DNA of 64,000 bases from Rufibacter tibetensis (GCF_001310085.1 NZ_CP012643.1:4222001-4286000), one strand, 5' to 3'; shown: positions 26,814 to 35,069, numbered from the stretch's first letter. The notes: generated by a model from the sequence alone, not told the origin. Made by a program: numbers and translations.

Positions 26814-26842
26814 AAAACCCCGGCTATCATAGCCGGGGTTTT
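26814..26842. terminator. rho-independent terminator of the phe operon
   Basis: AAAACCCCGGCTA (26814-26826) and TAGCCGGGGTTTT (26830-26842) form a 13-bp perfect stem with a 3-base loop. The flanking A and T runs make it work in both directions. It lies 107 bases past the last gene of the operon. Confidence 0.85.
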
Positions 26843-26948
26843 AGAGTTGAACTGAAGAAAATTTGGTAAAAACTTTATGTAAGTTGATTATACCCTTTGT
26901 GCAAGATTTATCTTACTAGATGATCTTCTTCCTCCTGTAAATTCTTAC

Positions 26949-28052
26949 TTAAATATTCACTTTAGCAGTATCTGCAGCCGCCTGTACGTGTAGAGAATTC
27001 TGGTGAATTTCCTGGAAGATGGCTTTTACAAATACTTCTTCCAGACCTTCGCGGGCGGCGGCTTTGAGGCGTTGCTCCATTACCTGTTCCCAGCGACCGG
27101 TCTGCAGCAGGTTCATTTTATTTTCTTTCTTTAAAATACCAATCTGCTTGGCTACTGAAGAACGACGGGCCAGTACGTTGATCAACTCATTGTCCAGGTA
27201 GTCAATCAGGTTACGGAGCTCGCTAAGTTCTTCTTCGTTTTGCGTAGCTGTAGCAGAAACACGTTCAACAACAAGAGATGCCAATAGTTGAGCCAATCCT
27301 TCAGGAGTTACCTGCTGTGCCGCATCGCTAAGCGCTACGTCAGGGTTGCAGTGGGTTTCAATCATGAGGCCGTCTACCTGCAGGTTTAACGCCTCCTGGC
27401 TTATTTGCTGCAGCAAAGAGCGTTTTCCGGCAATGTGGCTTGGATCACAGATCAACGGAATCTCAGGCAGAAGTTTCTTGAACTCATAAGCCATGTTCCA
27501 TTTTGGGTGGTTTCTGTACGGACGAGAATCGAAGGCAGAGAAGCCACGGTGAATGGCTGCCAAGTCAGTGATGCCAGCACGGTTTAAACGCTCCAGAGCA
27601 CCCAACCAAAGCTGCAGGTCTGGGTTTACCGGGTTCTTCACTAATACGGGTACATCTACGCCTTCCAGCGCATCAGCAATTTCCTGTACTGAGAAAGGGT
27701 TTACCGTGGTGCGAGCACCAACCCAAAGAATATCTACGCCTTGTTTAAGGGCATCGTTCACGTGTTCAGCAGTGGCTACTTCGCAGGCAGTTAGAAGCCC
27801 AGTTTCCTCTTTTACCGTTTTCAGCCATTTCAAGCCCACTTTGCCTATTCCTTCAAATGCACCAGGACGGGTACGAGGCTTCCAGATACCAGCCCGGAAG
27901 ATGGTTACTTCAGGTACTGCTTGCAAGCCGCGGGCGGTAGCCAACATTTGTTCTTCGCTTTCGGCGCTGCAAGGGCCGGCAATGATTAACGGTTGCCCGT
28001 CTGCCCGTTTGAAAACTGTTTTAGGAGACAGGTCTAAATGCTTCGTACTCAT
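26949..28052 (-). CDS. bifunctional DAHP synthase / chorismate mutase (type II)
   Basis: The 367-residue protein fuses two enzymes. Residues 1-270 are a type I-beta DAHP synthase (IIAGPCSAESEEQM, WKPRTRPGAFEGIG, GARTTVNPFSVQEIADAL, LICDPSHIAGKRS, MIETHCNPDVALSDA), which joins PEP and erythrose 4-phosphate at the head of the shikimate pathway. Residues 280-355 are an AroQ-type chorismate mutase (LRNLIDYLDNELINVLARRS, VAKQIGILKKENKM), which makes prephenate. Start ATG at 28052 overlaps the aminotransferase stop by four bases, so translation is coupled. The fused mutase makes this isozyme specific to the Phe/Tyr branch, consistent with the Phe/Tyr-rich leader at the head of the operon. The mutase domain often binds prephenate for feedback control. 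Confidence 0.93.
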   Translation of the reverse strand: MSTKHLDLSPKTVFKRADGQPLIIAGPCSAESEEQMLATARGLQAVPEVTIFRAGIWKPRTRPGAFEGIGKVGLKWLKTVKEETGLLTACEVATAEHVNDALKQGVDILWVGARTTVNPFSVQEIADALEGVDVPVLVKNPVNPDLQLWLGALERLNRAGITDLAAIHRGFSAFDSRPYRNHPKWNMAYEFKKLLPEIPLICDPSHIAGKRSLLQQISQEALNLQVDGLMIETHCNPDVALSDAAQQVTPEGLAQLLASLVVERVSATATQNEEELSELRNLIDYLDNELINVLARRSSVAKQIGILKKENKMNLLQTGRWEQVMEQRLKAAAREGLEEVFVKAIFQEIHQNSLHVQAAADTAKVNI

Positions 28053-29242
28053 AAAGAAATTTCGGTTTTGGCCGAGGTTAAATGTTTTGAAATTCTGTTT
28101 GTAGCTTCTTCAATCTTGGTTTCTGGCATACAGAGGGATACTCTTAGATAGCGCTCTCCTTGCGTCCCGAATATTTTACCTGGGGTAAGAAAGACCCCGG
28201 CTTCGTATAGTATTTGGTCTAAAAATGCTTCTACGTCTGTAACGGACTCCGGTACCCGGGCCCAGACAAACATACCCACCGCGTTTTTTTGATAGGAACA
28301 CCCCAGAAGGTCTAACAGTTCATATACCTTCTGTCTGCGTTGGGCATATACCTGATTTCGGGCGTCGTGCCAGGCATCTGAATTAGAAAGTGCCTGAATG
28401 GCCGCATGCTGCACCGGCTGGAACATGCCTGAGTCCAGGTTGCTTTTCACCCGTAGCACGCACTGCAAATAATCCTGGCGGCCTAACACCATGCCCACGC
28501 GCCAGCCTGCCATGTTATGTGACTTGCTTAAGGAGTTGAACTCAAGGCAACATTCTTTAGCGTCTGGTAAGGAAAGTAAACTCAGTGGCTTTTCATGGGG
28601 CAGAACCAGGCTGTACGGGTTATCATTTGCCAGCAGGAATTTGTGCTTCAAAGCTAAATGTACCAGTTTTTGCAGCGCCCCTGCCGTGGCCTCAGCACCC
28701 GTGGGCATGTGCGGGTAATTCACCCACATCAGCTTTACGTCTCCTGCGCTTAACAGCTGCTCTAGTTCTTGGGCATCTGGCAACCAGCCGTTCGCTTCTT
28801 TCAAGGTGTAGAATACCGGCTCAGCACCTACCAATTTGGCCGCCGCCGAGTAAGCGGGGTAACCTGGGTTGGGCACCAGTACTTTATCCCCGGGGTTCAG
28901 GAAGGCCATAGACACATGGAAGATGCCTTCCTTGGAACCCATTAACGGAAGTATTTCCTGGTCTGGGTCTAGCGTCACATTGTACGTTTGGTTGTACCAA
29001 CGGGCAATGGCTTGCCGCAATGGGGCAATAGAGTTATAAGGTTGGTACCCGTGTACTCCAGAACTCATGCTGGTTTTCACCAGGGCATTGATGGTTTCCT
29101 CAGAAGGGTCCATGTCTGGGTCGCCAATGCCCAGATTGATAATGTTGCGCCCTTGCGCATTGAGAGCACGTACTTCAGCCAGTTTGCGGGAGAAGTAGTA
29201 CTCCTGCACCTGCTGTAATCTATTGGCGCTAGGAATGATCAT
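28049..29242 (-). CDS. class I/II PLP-dependent aminotransferase (aromatic branch)
   Basis: The 397-residue protein is a fold-type I aminotransferase. It has NLGIGDPDMDPSEETI near the start, the PLP-binding NYPHMPTGA region near residue 175, and the Schiff-base Lys in FNSLSKSHNMAGWRVG near residue 240. A substrate-carboxylate Arg lies in GERYLRVSLCMP. Wording is close to LL-diaminopimelate and aspartate aminotransferases. Its place between prephenate dehydratase and DAHP synthase/chorismate mutase argues that it makes phenylalanine and tyrosine from their keto acids, or acts on prephenate. It overlaps both neighbours by four bases (stop/start ATGA type). Confidence 0.88.
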   Translation of the reverse strand: MIIPSANRLQQVQEYYFSRKLAEVRALNAQGRNIINLGIGDPDMDPSEETINALVKTSMSSGVHGYQPYNSIAPLRQAIARWYNQTYNVTLDPDQEILPLMGSKEGIFHVSMAFLNPGDKVLVPNPGYPAYSAAAKLVGAEPVFYTLKEANGWLPDAQELEQLLSAGDVKLMWVNYPHMPTGAEATAGALQKLVHLALKHKFLLANDNPYSLVLPHEKPLSLLSLPDAKECCLEFNSLSKSHNMAGWRVGMVLGRQDYLQCVLRVKSNLDSGMFQPVQHAAIQALSNSDAWHDARNQVYAQRRQKVYELLDLLGCSYQKNAVGMFVWARVPESVTDVEAFLDQILYEAGVFLTPGKIFGTQGERYLRVSLCMPETKIEEATNRISKHLTSAKTEISL

Positions 29243-30132
29243 GCTAATTCTGATTGGGCTGTTAAAATAGAAGACAGGCAGCCTGCCAAACGATCCTGCG
29301 GAAGCGGCGCCTCGGCTTTAGGGTAGAGGCCCAGGATGGTGTGGGTAGGAGCAACCGTTTCCAGAGCGGCCAGCGCCCGGGTAATACAAGCAGCTTGCTC
29401 GCCTTCCAGTTCCAACACCCATTCTTCGGGTTGGCCCGGGTTAGGGGAAGGAAGTGGCTGTAACATGGTTAGATCCAGAGCACAGTCATCCAGTTTTTCC
29501 AGCAAGGTGTCCAACGAGAACTTTACCACTGGGTAAGGAAGGAGCAACGTAGCCTTGTTGGCCTTTTTAGCCGGAACTTCCCGGGAAAGCACCACAAACC
29601 TGGTGTAGTTCTCTACATCATTGGCTACGTTTTGGTGCAACACTTCCAACCCGTACAACTCAGCGGCTTTGCGGCTGGCAATAGCTGCCACCCCTTCAAT
29701 CTGCTCAGCCTTGATCAAGCGGGCAGTATCAGCGGTGTCAGAAGTTTCTTTGGTGGTAACGCTGGTCAGGCCATCCAAATAATCGCAGCACTGAAGCAGA
29801 GCAATAGGGTGGGACCATACTTGTTTAATGTCTTCCAGTTTCTGGCCCGGTAATGCCATCAGAGTCTGATCCAGCAACAACCACCGCTCTGCGGTGATGG
29901 AAAAGCCGAACTGGTCCATGAGCCGGTAGTTGGGCAACAACGGGCCGGCTAATGAGTTCTGCACCGCCATCACCGCAGAATCTGCCAACCCAGACTCCAG
30001 GGTCTGACATAGCTCAATGAAAGACGCGCAGGGTAGCGTGCTGATGGTGGCAGATGGGAACAGCTCTTTAGCGGCTGTTTCATGGAAGGAGGCGGGGCCT
30101 CCCTGGATGGCAATTTTTAAGGCTCTGTTCAT
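29239..30132 (-). CDS. pheA: prephenate dehydratase
   Basis: The 297-residue protein converts prephenate to phenylpyruvate, the committed step to phenylalanine. The dehydratase domain (about 5-185) shows KIAIQGGPASFHETAA at the start, PCASFIELCQTLESGLADSA, VMAVQNSLAGPLLPNY, and the catalytic Thr-Arg-Phe in ENYTRFVVLSRE. The C-terminal 90 residues stand where the regulatory ACT domain belongs. The usual GALxxxL and ESRP phenylalanine-binding motifs are not evident (FSLDTLLEKLDDCALDLTML), so feedback control may be altered. It is the first gene of the operon. Its ATG lies five bases after the T run of a terminator, which is part of an attenuator. Confidence 0.92.
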   Translation of the reverse strand: MNRALKIAIQGGPASFHETAAKELFPSATISTLPCASFIELCQTLESGLADSAVMAVQNSLAGPLLPNYRLMDQFGFSITAERWLLLDQTLMALPGQKLEDIKQVWSHPIALLQCCDYLDGLTSVTTKETSDTADTARLIKAEQIEGVAAIASRKAAELYGLEVLHQNVANDVENYTRFVVLSREVPAKKANKATLLLPYPVVKFSLDTLLEKLDDCALDLTMLQPLPSPNPGQPEEWVLELEGEQAACITRALAALETVAPTHTILGLYPKAEAPLPQDRLAGCLSSILTAQSELA

Positions 30133-30136
30133 AACG

Positions 30137-30162
30137 AAAAAAGCCCCGCTTTAGGCGGGGCT
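30137..30162 (-). terminator. attenuator terminator in front of pheA
   Basis: On the minus strand AGCCCCGC (30155-30162) pairs with GCGGGGCT (30142-30149) around a 5-base loop and is followed by six T residues. The T run ends five bases before the pheA ATG. A full terminator placed here must be bypassed for pheA to be expressed, so it is a control site. Confidence 0.85.
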
Positions 30163-30214
30163 CTGAGGTTTTTCTTATTGTTTCTTAACGCAAAGTCTTA
30201 CCTGTTGAGCCCCG
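30156..30214 (-). promoter_or_regulatory. antiterminator pairing of the phe attenuator
   Basis: CGGGGCTC (30207-30214), inside the last codons of the leader peptide (Pro-Gly-Leu), is the exact complement of GAGCCCCG (30156-30163), the 5' arm of the terminator. Pairing of these eight bases prevents terminator formation. A ribosome that reaches the leader stop covers CGGGGCTC and lets the terminator form; one stalled at the aromatic codons leaves it free. Confidence 0.75.
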
Positions 30215-30266
30215 GCTGAGGTCCAAAAAAGTAAAAACCATAAAAGTAAGAGTTGCGCTGAATCAT
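30198..30266 (-). CDS. pheL: phe operon leader peptide (22 aa, Phe/Tyr-rich)
   Basis: The short frame starts MIQRNS, continues with YFYGFYFF (codons 7-14, seven of eight residues aromatic) and ends GPQPGLNR. Its stop lies 35 bases before the terminator stem. An upstream in-frame ATG at 30293 lies inside the promoter element TATGTTTG and so cannot be translated from that promoter; the ATG at 30266 is therefore the start. The layout matches the pheL-type control peptides of enteric bacteria: translation through Phe and Tyr codons senses the charging of both tRNAs. The symbol is assigned by analogy. Confidence 0.8.
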   Translation of the reverse strand: MIQRNSYFYGFYFFGPQPGLNR

Positions 30267-30286
30267 TTTCTTATCTTTAAGATGCT

Positions 30287-30318
30287 CAAACATACTAGGC
30301 GAGCTTTTGACTTCCAAA
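30287..30318 (-). promoter_or_regulatory. promoter of the phe operon (TTTG-N20-TATGTTTG)
   Basis: On the minus strand TTTG (30315-30318) and TATGTTTG (30287-30294) are separated by 20 bases, close to the Bacteroidota sigma-A consensus. The leader peptide start lies about 20 bases downstream of the -7 box. Confidence 0.75.
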
Positions 30319-30466
30319 CCTTTTAGAATAAATATTTTAAAAAATTTATTAAAACACTTGTTAGTTTGAGGAAAACTAATTTATTACAAACACTTGTTTG
30401 AGAAATTGAAACAACAATTGTTTATGAAGTATTGCCATAAAAGGATCAAAAACAACGCTATTTTGG
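30319..30466. other. upstream region of the phe promoter with a direct repeat
   Basis: A 20-21 base direct repeat, AATTTATT-(a/aca..)-AAACACTTGTT, occurs at 30343-30362 and 30378-30398. It lies upstream of the -33 box. CAAAC-ACTT-GTTTG within the second copy is near-palindromic. It may be an activator or repressor site. Confidence 0.4.
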
Positions 30467-31102
30467 TTATATGTTCTTTTGATCTTTAGCCCGTTGGGCT
30501 AAAACCTTCCGCAGGTTCTGAAAGGTTTTGGTAGGTCCCGTAGCTACAGTGGCATTCACTAACCACGCCGGAACAGAGCCGCCTGGGTTCACCTTAAAGG
30601 TATAGTCAATTTTGATGTTCCCTTTGGGAAGAGCAGTGATTTCCCAAACTGCTAAGGAGGAGGGTATCCTGACAAGGTCTTTCTTTTGGGGTATGTAATC
30701 TTTTATACTCTTTACCTCAACCCGGGCTTGGTTGTTTTTTGTAGCGGGTGTAAAATTTGCCTCTACTACCATATCCCGGTCGGTGAGAGGCCAAGGCATG
30801 TCGGCTTCTGTATAATAAATGAGGCTGTTCTCGCTTTTACGTTTCAGGAGCTGGGTTTTCTTGTTCAGGTACACCCAATTAGAATGATGCTCTACATCTT
30901 TCAGCAAATTGACCAGGTTGTTGGCCGTACCTGGTAACTCACACACCACTCGTATCTCTTTTAAGGGATTGTCTTTTACTTGCCGGGTGTACACTTCAAT
31001 GCCATCTTCCTTTTTCTGAAGTTCCCATTTACTCTGGCTGTAGCCTACAGAACAAAGGAACAGTAGCCCCACCAATCCACCCATTGCTTTGTTTCTCCTC
31101 AT
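30467..31102 (-). CDS. secreted START-domain protein
   Basis: The 211-residue protein has a signal peptide (MRRNKAMGGLVGLLFLCSVG, cleavage after YSQ). The rest is a START/lipid-transfer domain: KWELQKKEDGIEVYTRQV, KEIRVVCELPGTANNLVNLL, LKDVEHHSNWVYLNKKTQLL, YYTEADMPWPLTDRDMVVEA and GSVPAWLVNATVATGPTKTF are standard strands and helices of this family. It probably binds a hydrophobic ligand in the periplasm. A longer frame begins at 31159, but the Met at 31102 starts a clean signal peptide, so I chose it. It reads toward the phe promoter region. Confidence 0.85.
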   Translation of the reverse strand: MRRNKAMGGLVGLLFLCSVGYSQSKWELQKKEDGIEVYTRQVKDNPLKEIRVVCELPGTANNLVNLLKDVEHHSNWVYLNKKTQLLKRKSENSLIYYTEADMPWPLTDRDMVVEANFTPATKNNQARVEVKSIKDYIPQKKDLVRIPSSLAVWEITALPKGNIKIDYTFKVNPGGSVPAWLVNATVATGPTKTFQNLRKVLAQRAKDQKNI

Positions 31103-31348
31103 GTGTTTTGTCTTCTTTATCTTTAGGCTCTTCAATTGTATTCGCAGGTGATATTCCAAATATTACCACAGTCAGCGGTCACTTATTTCTATTAACGAGA
31201 TCACTTTGTATTCTGCGTTAACCCTTACCTATAATTTTAAAAGCCTCTTATAACTGCGTTATTATAGATTTATTATTTCTTTTTGTCGGCAGTATAGGTC
31301 TTGCCTTAGGTTGTTTTCAATAGCGTACACGTTTCTTGTTTGTTTTTC

Positions 31349-32242
31349 TTAAAGGATATAAAAACCATTTGGCTGAACAGGCTCTGGAATATCAGGCTCA
31401 TTTAACAACTGTTTTATATTGATTTCTATTGTTCTGGCAATAGCTGTGACCGAGGTATCACTAGGCCGATTACGGAAAGGATCTTGTAAATGGTACGCAG
31501 TTTTTTCAAGTAAAAGAAAGACCGAAGAAAGAACTATTAACAAGGGTAGTTCAAAAATGAGGGGTATCTCCCGTAAAGAGATAGAAAGGGTAATTACAAA
31601 AAGGTAAATAGCAAAGTGCAGAAATAAACGGTACGTTTTTGGGAAAACAGTGCCATTGATTCTTTCTGCTTTTCCCATAGAATCAACCATTCTTACCAAG
31701 GTAGAATCAAGCTGAATGTGTTTGAAAGTATCTATTTCATTCGTCTGATACAGATTCTTAATCGTCAAGGCATTTAGTTGTGCTATGGCTAAGGGTTTGT
31801 TCTTATGATCTGTAATGTAGAGCAAGTCCTTTTCCTTCAAGTATTCATCTAAACCTTCTAGTGGATTTAAACCTCTTAGCGTTCTGCCTAAGGAATAACA
31901 CCAGGCAATTTGCCGATAACCCATCAACTTGATAACCGGATTAGACGCGTCTTGCAAGAAAGATTGTAGCTGAATGACAAAGCTTCTGGAGTCGTTTACA
32001 ATAGCTCCCCAAACTTTTCTTGCTTCCCACCATCGGTCGTACGACTGGCTTATTTTAAAAGATAAAAGCACCGTAATAGCAGTACCCAAAAAGGCCGGAA
32101 TATTACCGGGCATTTCCGGTATATTCTCTATAAAGGCAGAGGATAAAAAGTGAGCACAAATACCAATAAAAATGATGATGACCAGATCCTTTTTTATTTT
32201 GTTGAAAATATAAGAAGCAGGTATCCTTTTCTCTAAAAGCAT
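31349..32242 (-). CDS. bestrophin family ion channel
   Basis: The 297-residue protein begins MLLEKRIPASYIFNKIKKDL, the standard start of bacterial bestrophins. The family core SFKISQSYDRWWEARKVWGA is present near residue 75, with four main hydrophobic segments in total. Bestrophins form pentameric anion or cation channels in the inner membrane; some bacterial ones are sodium- or chloride-selective. The longer frame starts 19 codons upstream, but the chosen Met matches family starts. It is followed downstream by non-coding sequence and preceded by the RNase P RNA gene on the same strand. Confidence 0.88.
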   Translation of the reverse strand: MLLEKRIPASYIFNKIKKDLVIIIFIGICAHFLSSAFIENIPEMPGNIPAFLGTAITVLLSFKISQSYDRWWEARKVWGAIVNDSRSFVIQLQSFLQDASNPVIKLMGYRQIAWCYSLGRTLRGLNPLEGLDEYLKEKDLLYITDHKNKPLAIAQLNALTIKNLYQTNEIDTFKHIQLDSTLVRMVDSMGKAERINGTVFPKTYRLFLHFAIYLFVITLSISLREIPLIFELPLLIVLSSVFLLLEKTAYHLQDPFRNRPSDTSVTAIARTIEINIKQLLNEPDIPEPVQPNGFYIL

Positions 32243-32427
32243 AATCTTACCAATATAGGATGAAGCTCTGTTTTGAAGAACTACCCCAAAGCACACCATA
32301 CTTTGGAAAGTTTTCTAAATTCCTGAATATACGGGTGAAGCAAAACAAGGGGTTTCTCAAATCCTGTTGCTGTAGCGCAAACTGGGGAGTAAACCTGAGG
32401 AAGGAATATAAGGAGAGGGAAAATAAA

Positions 32428-32818
32428 AAATCAGCAAGCCTGTAAGCCGGGTTTTGTCCTCTGCCAAATGGCAAATGGCTTATCATTTATCTAGACCCAT
32501 CCTCACGGAGGGGCTCCATCAACCTACCCGCTGACATCGGACGAGCAGCCCTTAGCCTCTCCCAAAGGAAAGGCGCTGTCAGCCTATTTGGTCTTTCAAC
32601 TCCTGAGGTTTACCCAGCCGGACTAGTTGCCTAGCCGCTGGTGCGCTCTTACCGCACCTTTTCACCCTTACCGGCAAAACCGGCGGTACTTTTCTGTGGC
32701 ACTGGCTGTCACCTGGCTGTCGCCCGCCAGGTGCCTTCCCGTTAGGAAGCAGGATGCTCTGCGTTGCCCGGACTTTCCTCCCCGCCCGAAGACGCAGCGA
32801 TAAGCCAGCTTGCTGATT
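32428..32818 (-). ncRNA. rnpB: RNase P RNA (bacterial type A)
   Basis: On the minus strand the conserved blocks of RNase P RNA are plain. The 5' side has GGCGGGGAGGAAAGTCCGGG, the middle has the P15-like CTTACCGGCAAAACCGGCGG complement and GGTAAGGGTGAAAAGGTGCG, and the 3' side has ACAAAACCCGGCTTACAGGC. The two ends (AAATCAGCAAGC and GCTTGCTGATTT) pair as helix P1. The length, about 390 nt, fits. It is the catalytic RNA for tRNA 5' maturation. The exact ends are estimated from P1 and the promoter. Confidence 0.95.
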
Positions 32819-32823
32819 TTTTA

Positions 32824-32831
32824 CAAAGATA
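32824..32831 (-). promoter_or_regulatory. rnpB -7 element (TATCTTTG)
   Basis: TATCTTTG on the minus strand fits TAnnTTTG and ends about six bases before the presumed RNase P RNA 5' end. It supports the orientation of rnpB and the promoter consensus used elsewhere. Confidence 0.7.
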
Positions 32832-33193
32832 CGCCTTTCTCACAGATACTGGCGTCTATCCCTTGCCGTGATTTCTGATCCTTTATAGAAAACAGGGCTT
32901 AATAAGCTTTTTTCAATTTAAGACACTCAACCACCAAAAGTCAGATTCACCTGTTTTTAAATGAAATCTCTATCCTAGACTTCGCCTTATGATTCTTTAT
33001 TGGTGCTTTAGTTTCATTTTCATTAAAACACCCTGAAAGCTTCTTTTTAGATTGTTCTTTTTCAGGTGTTTGTCTTTGAACATTTGTTTTTTGTATATGG
33101 CTTTCTCTTATATTTATCTGCATTTGAGAACACAGGTGTCAGGTGGTCAGTAGATAAGGGCAAGGCCGCAAAGGGTAGATAAAACTCACTTCT
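32832..33193. other. divergent intergenic region (rnpB / pyruvate kinase-like gene)
   Basis: This region is AT-rich with runs of pyrimidines. A copy of the dispersed motif (TAGAAAACAGGGCTTAATAAG) lies at about 32886-32906. No gene is seen. Confidence 0.4.
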
Positions 33194-35044
33194 ATGGAAA
33201 ACATAACCGAAGATTCCTTAGTGAACCTGTTGAATCAGGTAGAAGTGCTTTTGCAAGGGGCAGATACCTTGGAGAAAGCGTATGCTTCGCAGATAAACAC
33301 TGTGCATCCAGCCTTCAGGGAAAGCAGCAAAAACCTGATGCATTACCTGGCCCTCCGGAAACATGACAACCGAGACCTCCAGTTACAGTTATCCAGCCTG
33401 GGGCTTTCTTCCCTAGGGCGTGCCGAAAGCCACGTGTTGACCACGTTGCTGGCGGTCCGGAACCAACTGCGGTTACTTTTGGGGCATATTACCAAAACGC
33501 CTCAGGAAATTGTAGCGGTTCCTTCTGCGGTTTCGCCCCTTCAGTCTCAGATTACCGCCTTATTAGGAAAGGCTACGCCGGAAAGGAAAGGACGCATCAT
33601 GATTACTTTTTCCTCAGACATCGCTGAGGATTATGGCATGGTGCGAGATCTGATTGAAGGCGGAATGAACTGCGCGCGTATTAACTGCGCCCATGATGAT
33701 AAAACGGTTTGGGAGAAAATGGTGCGGCACATCAAGAAAGCCGAAAAGGAAGTAGGCCGCGACTGCAGTATTTTATTTGACTTAATGGGCCCTAAATTGA
33801 GAACGGGCCCCCTAAAACCAGGTCCCAAAGTAGTGGCCATTCACCCTAAAATAGATGAGGTAGGAGAGATCCTTTCGCCCGCCAAAGTATGGCTCACGTG
33901 TAAGGGCGGTTCGGCCCCAAGCCGGGTAGACCTAACGTTAAAGGTATCGGCTGAATGGTTGTCGCATGCAACAGTAGGTAGTGCCATCACCTTCAAGGAC
34001 ACCCGCCGCAGAAGAAGGACCTTCACCGTTGTACAGAAAAAGAGCAGCGGCATCTTAGTACAACTGCCTAAGTCGGCTTACCTCAGTACCGGCACCCAGC
34101 TCCAGTTAGAAACCTCCACGGGGGAGAAATGCACTGAAACTATTGGTGATCTGCCCGCCATGGTGATACCCCTAAACTTGAAGGTAGGGCAGGATCTTTT
34201 ACTGCATAGGGAGCCCATTCCTGGGGAGCCCGCCCGATATGACAAAGAGGGCAACCAGGTAGAACCCGCTCATATCTCCTGCACGCTGCCCGAAGTGTTT
34301 ACGCGGGTGAAGGTAGGGGAACCCATCTTGTTTGACGACGGCGAGATTGAAGGTGTAATTGAAGAAGTGTCTCCGGATGTACTGCGGGTAAAGATCACCG
34401 CTGCAGATGAGGCCGGAAGCAAATTACGCCCGGACAAAGGCATCAACTTACCTGAAAGCGACCTGCAACTACACAGACTCACTGAGAAAGATCGCGAAGA
34501 TCTGGCCAGTGTGGTGAAGCACGCTGATGTCATTAACCTGTCTTTTGTAAGTCACCCAGAGATGGTGGAGGAACTGCAGCAGGCCTTGGTAGACCACAAG
34601 GCAGAGCACATTGGCATCATGCTTAAAATTGAAACCAAGGCCGCTTTCAGCAATCTGCCCCACCTGCTGCTCACCCTCATGCTGAAACACCCGGCCGGGA
34701 TCATGATCGCCCGCGGAGACCTGGCTGTAGAGTTAGGGTGGAGACGCTTAGCCGAAGTGCAGGAAGAGATTCTCTGGATTACCGAGGCCGCCCACTTACC
34801 CGTGGTTTGGGCTACCCAGGTGCTGGAAAAACTAACCAAAAAGGGCCGACCATCCCGCGCTGAAATCACGGATGCCGCCATGGCCCAACGCGCTGATTGC
34901 GTCATGCTCAACAAAGGTCCTCACATCTTAAAATCCATTTCCCTGCTAGATGACATCATGAAACGCATGCAGGAACACCAATACAAGAAAACGTCTCTGC
35001 TCCGGATGCTGCACGTTTCAGAATTGGATGGGCAGTTAAATTAG
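33194..35044 (+). CDS. atypical pyruvate kinase-like protein
   Basis: The 616-residue protein has an unusual N-terminal helical extension (about 1-125). A pyruvate kinase barrel follows: GRIMITFSSDIAEDYGMVRD and LIEGGMNCARINCAHDD correspond to strand 1 and the Asn-phosphate loop. LFDLMGPKLRTG, IGIMLKIETKAAFSNL (Lys and Glu for PEP and Mg) and GIMIARGDLAVELGW are also present. WATQVLEKLTKKGRPSRAEI is the helix with the TQ and RPTRAE motifs. The family MLSGETA box reads MLNKGPH here, and the C-terminal allosteric domain is absent. A large insertion (about 205-405) occupies the B-domain position. Activity as pyruvate kinase is uncertain; a related phosphotransfer role is possible. The start codon follows a long non-coding leader. 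Confidence 0.75.
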   Translation: MENITEDSLVNLLNQVEVLLQGADTLEKAYASQINTVHPAFRESSKNLMHYLALRKHDNRDLQLQLSSLGLSSLGRAESHVLTTLLAVRNQLRLLLGHITKTPQEIVAVPSAVSPLQSQITALLGKATPERKGRIMITFSSDIAEDYGMVRDLIEGGMNCARINCAHDDKTVWEKMVRHIKKAEKEVGRDCSILFDLMGPKLRTGPLKPGPKVVAIHPKIDEVGEILSPAKVWLTCKGGSAPSRVDLTLKVSAEWLSHATVGSAITFKDTRRRRRTFTVVQKKSSGILVQLPKSAYLSTGTQLQLETSTGEKCTETIGDLPAMVIPLNLKVGQDLLLHREPIPGEPARYDKEGNQVEPAHISCTLPEVFTRVKVGEPILFDDGEIEGVIEEVSPDVLRVKITAADEAGSKLRPDKGINLPESDLQLHRLTEKDREDLASVVKHADVINLSFVSHPEMVEELQQALVDHKAEHIGIMLKIETKAAFSNLPHLLLTLMLKHPAGIMIARGDLAVELGWRRLAEVQEEILWITEAAHLPVVWATQVLEKLTKKGRPSRAEITDAAMAQRADCVMLNKGPHILKSISLLDDIMKRMQEHQYKKTSLLRMLHVSELDGQLN

Positions 35045-35069
35045 TGAGTGAGTGAGTGAGTGAGTGAGT
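35044..35069 (+). repeat. tetranucleotide microsatellite (GTGA)6.5
   Basis: Six and a half perfect GTGA units begin at the last base of the pyruvate kinase-like stop codon. Just downstream a 16-base direct repeat, AAGGCTTTTTCTCCAC, occurs at 35093-35108 and 35111-35126. Confidence 0.9.

Noticed and set aside
30198-30293. Longer leader peptide starting MFEHLKDKK
   Set aside because: Its ATG lies inside the -7 promoter box TATGTTTG, so a transcript from this promoter would not contain the start codon. The ATG at 30266 is preferred.
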